A stretch of DNA of 64,000 nt from positions 3,658,001-3,722,000 of the forward strand of contig NZ_CP010054.1 of assembly GCF_000801315.1 (NCBI RefSeq), given 5' to 3'. How positions within the stretch are numbered: the first letter of the stretch is position 1; each line of letters begins with the position of its first letter. A model generated the notes under the pieces. It saw only the letters and a list, made by a program, of their open reading frames with translations, was not told the DNA's origin and ran no database searches. The position numbers were made by a program, and so were the translations under genes. This DNA comes from Hymenobacter sp. DG25B (GTDB taxonomy: Bacteria; Bacteroidota; Bacteroidia; Cytophagales; Hymenobacteraceae). This document shows positions 14,250-24,957 of the stretch, in pieces.

Positions 14250-16997
14250 TCAGGACTTTTTTTCTATCGAATCAAGGTCAGCTGGCAAAGGCAGAGCTTC
14301 CAATACCGGCAGGGTGAGCGAAATGGTGGTGCCCTGACCCAGGCGGGAATGAATGTTGAGCGTGCCGCCCAGCAGCGCCACGCGGGTACGTATGCCGGCC
14401 AGCCCAATACCGTGGTCCGCCCGGGGCGTACTGGTATCAAAACCCACCCCATCATCCTCCACGCTCACATACACATAGTTATCTTCCCGGGCTACCGAGA
14501 CAAAGGCCTCGCGGGCCTGCGCATGTTTCATAATGTTGTTGAGCAGCTCCTGCACCATGCGGTAAATGGCCGTTTGCAGCTGCCGGGGCAGGGGCTCATC
14601 CAGGCCAGTCAGGTTCAGATCTACCGGCAGGCTGCGGGGAATCAGCTTTACCAACTCCTGCAGCGCCACCTTCAGGCCAAAGTTTTCCAGCACGCTGGGC
14701 GTTAGCTCGTAGGAAATGGTACGCGTAGCCCGGATAGCCTCGCCCAGCAGATTTTGGGCCGCCAGCTTCTGGGCCGACTCCGGCAGCATATCCAGGTTTA
14801 GCTTGGTGGCATACAGCAGTTGGCCTACGCCATTGTGCAGGCTCTCGGCAATGCGGCGGCGCTCCTCTTCCTGCGTGTTGAGAATGGCGGAAAGCACTAT
14901 CTGCTGCTGGCGCAGCTTTAAATGAGTGGTTTCCGTCATTAAGGCATTGCGCTCCGTTACGTCGCGGGCCAGAATGAGCACGCCCGTGCCGGTGCTTTGG
15001 TGCAAGGGCCGTATGTGCAGGTCGAAGGCACCCTGGGGCAAAAAACCAGCCCAGTTCAGCAGATGGCCGGCTTCGCCGGCCAGGGCAGTGTGCAGTACCG
15101 CCTGAAACTCGGGGTTAGCGTCCAGTTGCGGGAGCAGCTCCGGCAGCAGACGGCCCAGTGCCGCTGCCTCTGCTATATTGGTGAGGCGGGTGGCGCGCTG
15201 GTTCCAGGCTGTTACGCGCAGGTCGGCATCCAGGGCCATAATTACGTCCACGCTATTATCGAGCAGGCTTTTGGTGAACTCCTGCTCCCGCTGAATTTCC
15301 TGCTTCATCCGCTCCGAGTCTGTCACATCAATGGCAAACACAATACCCTGCTGCCGCTGGGCCTCAAAGAAGCCGTAGTTCTGAAAATAGACCGGCTCGC
15401 CCTGGTACTCCGCATACTCCAAAAATATGAGCGGTTCCCCGGTCAGTAATTTTTTCATCGGTTCCGTGAGGGCCGGAAACTCCTCAAACACGCTCTTGCC
15501 TACCAGCTCATTATCCTGCAGCCCCAGGCGGTGCAGGCCAGCTCCCACCAGCTCCAGGAAATGGCCTTCCGGCGAAAGACGGCCTAACATTACCGGTAGG
15601 TTAGCCAGAATATGCTCCAGCAGGCGGTTTTTGTAGCTCAGCTCCTCAGCAGCCTCCTTGCGGGAGGTTATGTCCCGCACCAGCCCCAGCAGGCGCCCGT
15701 GCGAGTGGTCTTCCTCGGTAAACACGCGGCCCACCATGGCTACATAGCTCACCGTCCCGTCGGGCTTGATGATGCGGTACTCAGTATCCAGGGCCAGCTT
15801 TCCCTGGCGCAGCTTCCGGATATTCTCCAGCAGACGGGGCCGGTCTTCGGGGTGAATGCAGCTAAGCGCTACGCTGGAAGGCACAGGGTTGGCATCGAAG
15901 ACGTGGCCGAATATTTCCTGCGCCCGGTCATCCCAGTATAACTGGTCATCGGTCAGGTTCCAGTCGGTAATGCCCATGGCCGTGGCCGTGAGGGCTTCCT
16001 GCAGCCGGGCCTCGTTTTCGCGCAGCCGGTGCGCCGCTTGCTTTTCCTCCGTAATATCCCGCCAGGCCGCATGCACCAGGGTGCCGCCGTTGTCCGGAAT
16101 GGCCGTGAGCAGGATGTCGCCCCAGAACTCTTCCGTGCCGTGGCGGTAGCGGCACCACTCAAAGCGGCAGTAGCCCCGCCGCAGGGCCTGCTCCCACAGC
16201 TCATCGGCCCACACCGTGGATATCCGACCGTTGGGCTGGTACTTAGGCGAGAAGGCCGAGGCATGCTGTCCCAGCAATTGTTTTTTATCGGTGAGGCCCA
16301 GCAGGTGCAGGGTGGCGGGGTTGCAGTCCACAAACCGGTTGTCGCGCAGCAGCAGCATGCCGTCGTGGTTTTGCTCAAACAGAGTGCGGAAGCGCCGCTC
16401 ACTCAGCTCCAGCGCCCGGGTGGCCTGGTGCTGCTCCGTTACATCTATCATAGCCAGGAGGCAGTGCCGCTCGCCCAGTGCATTAGTAATGGCATTGCCT
16501 TCCAGGCGCACAAACAGGGCAGTGCCATTTTCCCGGCACATTTCCATCGTGGTGGTCTGGCGGAAATCAGAAGCCAGCACCTGCTCTACAAAGTGACTGA
16601 AAGCCAGCCGGCACTCCTGGGCTACAAACAAGGCCAGCCGGCGACCTTGCAGCTGCTGGCGCACGGTACCCAGCTGCTGAGCGGCCTGCAGGTTCAGCCG
16701 CAGGATGGTGCTATCGGCGGCCAGGGTGCAGTAGCCTACCGGGGCAAAATCATAGAGGTCTACGTACTGCGCACGGGAGCTTTGGGCTTCGGCCTGGGCC
16801 AGCAGCAGCTCCTCATACTGCATTTCCAGCTCTATCTGATGCACCTGGAGCTCCTGCACCAGCCGCTGCACCTCTGGCGCGGTATCAGGCGCTAGGCTCT
16901 GCGTAGCCAGCTGCCGGCGCTCGGCGCGCAGCCGCAACTCCCGCAGGGCAGCCTGTGTGTCGAGGGGTGCGGAGGACAAAAAGCCGGGAGCTTCCAT
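14250..16997 (-). CDS. Multi-PAS sensor histidine kinase (HisKA_3/NarL type) with Asn after the His
   Basis: A 915-residue cytoplasmic kinase. It starts with an antiparallel helix VQRLVQELQVHQIELEMQYEEL followed by about five PAS domains (roughly 75-190, 190-320, 330-450, 455-570, 580-690). The kinase core is HisKA_3: ERRRIAESLHNGVGQLL with the phospho-accepting His at about 721, then N box VQELLNNIMKHAQA, G1 DDGVGFD and G2 HGIGLAGI. In classical HisKA_3 kinases the residue after the His is Asp or Glu and acts in catalysis and phosphatase action; here it is Asn (LHNGVG). Such kinases usually phosphorylate LuxR-type response regulators, but none is in this window. It sits between the other PAS kinase and the CheB-CheR fusion on the same strand. 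Confidence 0.92.
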   Translation of the reverse strand: MEAPGFLSSAPLDTQAALRELRLRAERRQLATQSLAPDTAPEVQRLVQELQVHQIELEMQYEELLLAQAEAQSSRAQYVDLYDFAPVGYCTLAADSTILRLNLQAAQQLGTVRQQLQGRRLALFVAQECRLAFSHFVEQVLASDFRQTTTMEMCRENGTALFVRLEGNAITNALGERHCLLAMIDVTEQHQATRALELSERRFRTLFEQNHDGMLLLRDNRFVDCNPATLHLLGLTDKKQLLGQHASAFSPKYQPNGRISTVWADELWEQALRRGYCRFEWCRYRHGTEEFWGDILLTAIPDNGGTLVHAAWRDITEEKQAAHRLRENEARLQEALTATAMGITDWNLTDDQLYWDDRAQEIFGHVFDANPVPSSVALSCIHPEDRPRLLENIRKLRQGKLALDTEYRIIKPDGTVSYVAMVGRVFTEEDHSHGRLLGLVRDITSRKEAAEELSYKNRLLEHILANLPVMLGRLSPEGHFLELVGAGLHRLGLQDNELVGKSVFEEFPALTEPMKKLLTGEPLIFLEYAEYQGEPVYFQNYGFFEAQRQQGIVFAIDVTDSERMKQEIQREQEFTKSLLDNSVDVIMALDADLRVTAWNQRATRLTNIAEAAALGRLLPELLPQLDANPEFQAVLHTALAGEAGHLLNWAGFLPQGAFDLHIRPLHQSTGTGVLILARDVTERNALMTETTHLKLRQQQIVLSAILNTQEEERRRIAESLHNGVGQLLYATKLNLDMLPESAQKLAAQNLLGEAIRATRTISYELTPSVLENFGLKVALQELVKLIPRSLPVDLNLTGLDEPLPRQLQTAIYRMVQELLNNIMKHAQAREAFVSVAREDNYVYVSVEDDGVGFDTSTPRADHGIGLAGIRTRVALLGGTLNIHSRLGQGTTISLTLPVLEALPLPADLDSIEKKS

Positions 16998-17083
16998 AGC
17001 CTTGCTGGGATAGATTCTGTTTTTACGTAAACACTTGGTATCAATATCAATAAAAAGCCAGGCAAAGGGCGCGGCCTGGAATT

Positions 17084-20110
<3,027 letters not shown>

Positions 20111-20157
20111 AGCAGCAGGCAGAGGGCTACCCGGTAAAAAGGAGTAGCGCCTCTATT

Positions 20158-20165
20158 CAAAAGTA
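20158..20165 (-). promoter_or_regulatory. Possible -7 promoter element for the CheB-CheR operon
   Basis: On the minus strand this reads TACTTTTG, an exact TAnnTTTG match, 48 bases in front of the CheB-CheR start. No -33 element was found at the usual distance. Confidence 0.4.
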
Positions 20166-20318
20166 CACATAAACCCCGTTTTAGTCCGACTAAGATGGAT
20201 TTAGTGCTTTGGGGCAGCCCGCGCAAAAGTTAAACCGAATCAGAAGTGCCGCGTAGGGTTAAAAGATGGGGCCTGAAGCTGTTGGTCCTCCTTTTGACAC
20301 GCTTTTGCTGACTACCCC

Positions 20319-21323
20319 GTGGAAGACCCAGCTTATATTATTGTCATTGGTGCTTCAGCGGGTGGTATGCCGGCGCTTACGCGCGTAGTCAGCAACCTGC
20401 CCGGCACGCTACCAGCCGCCGTGTTGGTGGTGCAGCACTTTGACCCCGATTCTTCCGGCCAGCACCTCGTAGAGCGACTATCTAAACACACCCAGTTGCG
20501 CTGTGTGCTGCCCACGCACGGCCAGGCGCTGGAAGCCGGCACGCTGTACCTGGCCCCACCCGACCGGCACCTGCTGGTGCGGGACGGGAAGCTGCTGGTC
20601 ACCAAAGGCCCCCGGGAAAACAATTACCGGCCCGCCGCCGATGCCCTCTTCCGCTCGGCCGCAGCCCATTACGGGGCGGCCACTATTGGCGTTATCCTTA
20701 CCGGCATGCTGCACGATGGCACCGCCGGCCTGGAACAGATTAAGCGCGCCGGCGGGCAGGCCGTGGTGCAGGACCCTCAGGAGGCCGAGTTTTCCAGTAT
20801 GCCGGAAAGTGCCCTCAGCAACGTAGCCATTGATTACGTGGTGCCCCTCTCCGAAATGGGGCATTTACTGACGCGCCTGGTACAGATGCCCGGTACCGGG
20901 ACCACCGTTATTCCTCAGGACATTAAAATGGAGGCCGCTATTGCGGAGCGTATTGTGGGAGATACGGAAGCAATTGCCCTTTTAGGCACCCCTGTGCCCC
21001 TTACCTGCCCGGACTGCGGCGGCTCGTTATGGAAGGTGAACCAAAGCAAGGTACTGCGCTTCCGGTGCCATACGGGCCACGCCTATGCTGCGGAAGCCCT
21101 GCTGGAAAGCAGCCAGCAAGGCCTGGAAGAAACCCTATGGGTGGCCATGCGCATGATGGAGGAGCGCAAAAACCTACTCATCAGCATGGCGGGCCGGGGC
21201 CAGGGCAACCTGAGCCTGCGCCAGGAAGAACGTATTCAGGAAATGAAGCTGCATATCAACCGGCTGCGGGAGTTCCTGCTCTCCGGCCAGGAGCTTAACC
21301 CCGCCACTGAGCAGGCCAGCTGA
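20319..21323 (+). CDS. Stand-alone CheB methylesterase with C-terminal zinc-ribbon
   Basis: Start GTG at 20319 (VEDPAYIIVIGASAGG). The 334-residue protein has a CheB catalytic domain at residues 1-190 with the three key residues in GASAGG, QHFDPD and TGMLHDGT. There is no receiver domain in front, so it is not controlled by CheA in the classical way. Residues about 225-250 hold CPDCGGSLW and RFRCHTGH, a Cys/His pair of knuckles that looks like a zinc ribbon, followed by a helical tail. This architecture is common in Bacteroidota near PAS kinases. The gene is divergent from the CheB-CheR fusion (208 bases between), which suggests they belong to one functional set. It ends at a strong terminator. 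Confidence 0.9.
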   Translation: MEDPAYIIVIGASAGGMPALTRVVSNLPGTLPAAVLVVQHFDPDSSGQHLVERLSKHTQLRCVLPTHGQALEAGTLYLAPPDRHLLVRDGKLLVTKGPRENNYRPAADALFRSAAAHYGAATIGVILTGMLHDGTAGLEQIKRAGGQAVVQDPQEAEFSSMPESALSNVAIDYVVPLSEMGHLLTRLVQMPGTGTTVIPQDIKMEAAIAERIVGDTEAIALLGTPVPLTCPDCGGSLWKVNQSKVLRFRCHTGHAYAAEALLESSQQGLEETLWVAMRMMEERKNLLISMAGRGQGNLSLRQEERIQEMKLHINRLREFLLSGQELNPATEQAS

Positions 21324-21378
21324 TGGCCCCGCAGTGCCCACAGCGCAAGGGCCACCGGTTTATCCTTACAAGCTACCC

Positions 21379-21423
21379 AACATCAAAAGGCCGACCGGCT
21401 CTGCAGACCGGCCTTTTGATGTT
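21379..21423. terminator. Intrinsic terminator after the stand-alone CheB gene
   Basis: A perfect 15-base inverted repeat (21379-21393 with 21409-21423) with a GC-rich centre lies 55 bases after the stop. Its arms end in AAAA and TTTT blocks rather than a long T-run. Confidence 0.75.
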
Positions 21424-21626
21424 GACAAATGCCCGTGGGTTCCGGCTGCGTTACTTGGCTTAAAGGCTCAGTTAGGCTGAACCCGGTATTCCGGACAACA
21501 GCCGCTGCGGGCGGTAACTCCCAAGTTGGCTTTGGGGTATATAAGCCTACCCGGCCCTACTGCTGGCGGCAGCAACCAGCCTTGGCAAAGGCCGCACCCT
21601 TTCTGATTTTTTCTTTCCTCTACCTG

Positions 21627-22160
21627 ATGGAAGAGCTAAATGAGCTTTTAGGCTTACACGTGCATTCGGATGATATCACGGCGCTGCAAATGTCGATGCG
21701 GGCGGTGGTTATCTTTTTTGTAGCCCTGGCCCTGCTCCGGCTGGCGGGCACGCGCGCTTTCAGCAGCGGTAGCGCTTTTGATATGGTCCTGAAGATAATC
21801 CTGGGGGCCGTGCTCAGCCGGGCCATTGTAGCGGCCTCGCCCTTCTGGCCCACCATTGCAGCGGCCACCGCATTTGTGGTGCTGCACCGGCTGCTGGCCA
21901 TTGCCGCCTACTACTCCGACTTTGTTGGCCTGCTCATCAAAGGCAAAGCGCAGGTACTGGTGGAAGACGGGGAGCTACATCAGCAAAACCTGCGGCGCAC
22001 CAATATTTCCCGCAACGACCTGGCCGAAGGTCTGCGCGACAGTGGTGGCGTGGAGGTAGTGGCACAGGCCAAAAAGGTGGTGCTGGAGCGCAACGGCCGC
22101 ATCAGCGTAATTAAGCGCAAGCACAGCCCGGACAAGACCGGCTCGGCGCCGGAGTCATAG
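21627..22160 (+). CDS. DUF421 (YetF-like) membrane protein
   Basis: The ATG at 21627 is the likely start; the longer frame begins just after the terminator and adds 66 residues without domain character. The 177-residue product has three hydrophobic helices in the first 100 residues (about 23-42, 52-70, 76-95), with the conserved RLAGTRAFSSGSAFDMVLKIILGAVLSRAI arranged as LAGTRAFSS and FDMVLKIILGAVLSR, then a soluble domain (100-165: GLLIKGKAQVLVEDGELH, then LRRTNISRNDLAEGLRDSGG). This is the DUF421/YetF organisation. The function of the family is not known; it is linked to the envelope and spore germination in Bacillus. It is a single gene after the CheB unit. Confidence 0.85.
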   Translation: MEELNELLGLHVHSDDITALQMSMRAVVIFFVALALLRLAGTRAFSSGSAFDMVLKIILGAVLSRAIVAASPFWPTIAAATAFVVLHRLLAIAAYYSDFVGLLIKGKAQVLVEDGELHQQNLRRTNISRNDLAEGLRDSGGVEVVAQAKKVVLERNGRISVIKRKHSPDKTGSAPES

Positions 22161-22196
22161 CCCGTACATTCAGAAAGAATTTTGAGGTCAGGGAAA

Positions 22197-22679
22197 TTAC
22201 TTTCGGCCTTTGCGCAACAGGTACACCATGGCTCCCTTCTCCTGGGCAGCCATTTCCACTACTTCCCAGCCATCAGCGGCAGCCTCATTCAGCGCTTTGC
22301 TCAGCAAGCCAGTAACGTTATCCATGTGCTCTGACATGATGCGCATGACATTGTCTTGCTTTTCCTGGCTGGTAGTCTCTTTCTGCTTTATCCCATCAAT
22401 GTAAACACTCCCATCGGCGCGGGTTTCCTGCACTTTACCCACGTACTCACTTTCCCCAAAAAACATTTTCATGTACTCATCCGGCTGAGCCAAACTCACT
22501 TCCTTCTGCCCTTTAAATTCTGGGCTAAACCGGATAACAGGCCCCATAGGGTTTTGCGCGCCCGAATAAAAGATTTGCATGTACTGCGTACCGGCTTTCT
22601 GCGCCAGAGCGGGGCGGCCAGAGAAAGCGCCTACCAATAACATAACAGCCAGTAGAATACGGGAGCCGGACAATTTCAT
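22197..22679 (-). CDS. Small secreted hypothetical protein
   Basis: The start is the ATG at 22679 (MKLSGSRILL), which yields a clean signal peptide cut after PALA before Gln; an upstream in-frame start at 22718 would be inside a large hairpin. The 160-residue protein has a mature part with IFYSGAQNPMGPVIRFSPEFKG near the N-terminus and a C-terminal half with DGWEVVEMAAQEKGAMVYLLRK, a pattern like small DUF4177-type folds (helix followed by WEVV strand). That fit is tentative. It stands downstream of uvrB on the same strand, with a 19-base-pair hairpin between. Function unknown. Confidence 0.7.
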   Translation of the reverse strand: MKLSGSRILLAVMLLVGAFSGRPALAQKAGTQYMQIFYSGAQNPMGPVIRFSPEFKGQKEVSLAQPDEYMKMFFGESEYVGKVQETRADGSVYIDGIKQKETTSQEKQDNVMRIMSEHMDNVTGLLSKALNEAAADGWEVVEMAAQEKGAMVYLLRKGRK

Positions 22680-22726
22680 CAGATAAATGGATAGGTTAGA
22701 ATAAGCAAACCTATCCATTTATCTGA
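22679..22726. repeat. 19-bp perfect inverted repeat at a start codon, containing a -7 element
   Basis: Bases 22679-22697 and 22708-22726 are exact complements with a 10-base loop. On the minus strand the stem ends at the A of the ATG of the secreted protein gene, and the sequence TAGGTTTG (22713 to 22706), an exact -7 element, lies within it. No T-run follows in either direction, so it is not a plain terminator. Confidence 0.75.
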
Positions 22727-22734
22727 CAGTCTCC

Positions 22735-24771
22735 TTAATCCCGCTTCATCTTCAGCATTTGCTTCAGCGCCGCTAGCTCGTCGCGGTATTTGGCGGCCTG
22801 CAGGAAGTCCAGCTCTTTGGCGGCGGCTTCCATCTGCTTTTCGGTTTGCTTGATGAGCTTTTCCAAGTCCACTTTCGTCATCATAGCCACCACGGGCTCG
22901 GCAGCCAGGGACATGGCCGTTTCCTCGCTGGGCCCTACATAGGCTTTGGGCTCGATAACGCGGTAGTCCGACAACGACGTTTGGCCCATAATAGCCTCCC
23001 TGGACTTTTTCACGGTTTGCGGGGTAATGCCGTGCTTCTCGTTGTAGGCCATTTGGGTGGCGCGGCGGCGGTTGGTTTCATCCATGGCCCGCTGCATAGA
23101 GCCCGTAATCCGGTCGGCGTACATAATTACCTTGCCCCGGTCGTTACGGGCGGCGCGGCCCATAGTCTGGATGAGGCTGCGCTGGTCGCGCAGGAAGCCT
23201 TCCTTATCAGCATCCAGAATGGCTACCAAACTTACTTCGGGCAGGTCAAGGCCTTCGCGCAGCAGGTTTACCCCGATGAGTACATCAATTTCTCCCAGGC
23301 GAAGCTGGCGCAGGATTTCTACCCGGTCCAGGCTCTTCACATCGGAGTGCACGTAGCTGGACTTGATGCCCAGGCGCTCCATGTATTTTTGCAGCTCCTC
23401 GGCCATGCGCTTGGTGAGCGTGGTTACCAGCACCCGGTCGCCCATTTTCACACGGTTGTCTACCTCATCCAGCAGGTCATCAATCTGATTAACGGATGGG
23501 CGCACGTCAATAACGGGGTCCAGCAGGCCGGTGGGCCGGATAATCTGCTCTACTACTACGCCATTGGCCTGGGTCAGCTCATAGTCGGCAGGGGTGGCCG
23601 AAACGTACACCGCCTGCCGGAACATGCTCTCAAACTCATTGAAAGTGAGCGGACGGTTATCAAAGGCAGAAGGCAGCCGGAAGCCATACTCAATCAGGGC
23701 TGCTTTCCGGCTCCGGTCGCCGCCCCACATGGCCCGGATCTGGGGCATGGTGACGTGGCTTTCGTCTACCACCAGCAGGAAATCTTTGGGGAAGTAATCC
23801 AGCAGGCAGAAGGGCCGTGAGCCGGGCTCCCGGCCATCAAAATAGCGCGAGTAGTTCTCAATGCCGGAGCAGTAACCCAGCTCCCGAATCATTTCCAGGT
23901 CGAACTCGGTGCGCTCCATAATGCGCTTGGCTTCAGAATCACGCCCCTCCTTCTCGAAGTAAGCGTGCTGCTGCATCATGTCAAACTGAATTTCCTTGAT
24001 GGCCTGATTCAGCGTGTCTTTGCCGGTTACGAACAGGTTGGCCGGGTACAGCGTCACGTCTTTCTCATCGGAAAGCTTCTTGCCGCTCTGCGGATCTATC
24101 TTCTGAATGCTTTCGATTTCATCCCCGTAGAAATAAATGCGGTAGGCATAGTCGGCGTAGGCCGGGAATACGTCCACCGTGTCGCCCTTCACGCGGAAGG
24201 AGCCGCGCGTGAATTCGGCCTCGGTACGGGAGTACAGAATCTGCACAAACTGGTAGAGCAGGTTATTGCGCGAGTAGCGCAGGCCAGGTGCCAGGTAGAT
24301 GACGTTTTTAGCGAATTCCTCGGGGTTGCCGATGCCATAGATGCAGGAAACGGAGGCAATAACGATGATGTCGCGCCGCCCGCTCAGCAGAGAAGACGTG
24401 CAGTGCAGCCGCAGCTTTTCAATTTCCTGGTTAATGGCCAGGTCTTTCTCGATGAAGACATCGGTGCTGGCAATGTAGGCCTCGGGCTGGTAGTAGTCGT
24501 AGTAGCTGATGTAGTACTCGACGGCATTGTTGGGAAAAAACGTTTTAAACTCGCCGTAGAGCTGGGCGGCCAGGGTTTTGTTGTGGCAGAGCACCAGGGC
24601 CGGCTTGCCGGTTTCGGCAATAACGTTGGCCATGGTAAACGTTTTGCCGGTGCCCGTGGCCCCCAGCAACACCTGTACATGCTCGCCACTATTAATGCCC
24701 TGCACCAGTTGGGCAATGGCCTGGGGCTGGTCGCCGGTGGGTTCAAACTCCGAGGTAAGCTGGTACTTCAT
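22735..24771 (-). CDS. uvrB: UvrABC system protein B
   Basis: The ATG at 24771 (MKYQLTSEFEPTGDQPQAI) is the conserved UvrB start; the open frame extends 16 codons further. The 678-residue protein has every UvrB hallmark: Walker A GATGTGKT (about 37-44), the damage-probing beta-hairpin YYDYYQPEAYIA, the helicase motif VVDESHVTMPQIRAM, RPTGLLDP, DVLIGVNLLREGLDLPE, GRAARN, and a C-terminal UVR motif (about 640-678, LEKLIKQTEKQMEAAAKELDF). UvrB checks and opens damaged DNA for dual incision by UvrC in nucleotide excision repair. Length is normal. It is a single-gene unit between two hairpins. Confidence 0.99.
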   Translation of the reverse strand: MKYQLTSEFEPTGDQPQAIAQLVQGINSGEHVQVLLGATGTGKTFTMANVIAETGKPALVLCHNKTLAAQLYGEFKTFFPNNAVEYYISYYDYYQPEAYIASTDVFIEKDLAINQEIEKLRLHCTSSLLSGRRDIIVIASVSCIYGIGNPEEFAKNVIYLAPGLRYSRNNLLYQFVQILYSRTEAEFTRGSFRVKGDTVDVFPAYADYAYRIYFYGDEIESIQKIDPQSGKKLSDEKDVTLYPANLFVTGKDTLNQAIKEIQFDMMQQHAYFEKEGRDSEAKRIMERTEFDLEMIRELGYCSGIENYSRYFDGREPGSRPFCLLDYFPKDFLLVVDESHVTMPQIRAMWGGDRSRKAALIEYGFRLPSAFDNRPLTFNEFESMFRQAVYVSATPADYELTQANGVVVEQIIRPTGLLDPVIDVRPSVNQIDDLLDEVDNRVKMGDRVLVTTLTKRMAEELQKYMERLGIKSSYVHSDVKSLDRVEILRQLRLGEIDVLIGVNLLREGLDLPEVSLVAILDADKEGFLRDQRSLIQTMGRAARNDRGKVIMYADRITGSMQRAMDETNRRRATQMAYNEKHGITPQTVKKSREAIMGQTSLSDYRVIEPKAYVGPSEETAMSLAAEPVVAMMTKVDLEKLIKQTEKQMEAAAKELDFLQAAKYRDELAALKQMLKMKRD

Positions 24772-24842
24772 GCAGAAAGAGAGAGGAATGCAAAAGGATA
24801 GCCTGGAATAACCCGGCAACTGCGTTTTGGGTTTCTACGAAC

Positions 24843-24880
24843 ATAAAAATTCCCCGGCTATTTGACCTGCCGGGGAATAG
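24843..24880 (-). terminator. Intrinsic terminator of the sigma/barrel operon
   Basis: A perfect 10-base stem (24849-24858 with 24869-24878) is followed on the minus strand by a run of T (A run at 24845-24849 on the plus strand). It lies after the stop at 24958 and in front of uvrB. Confidence 0.8.
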
Positions 24881-24957
24881 TTAAAAGCAAAATTCGATTG
24901 GAATGTCCTTTCAGTAGAATAACTGCCGGCGCAAACGGCTTGACGCAACTGCTGGTA

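Noticed and set aside
22846..23820. 324-codon open frame on the plus strand
   Set aside because: Antisense to uvrB; no features of its own.
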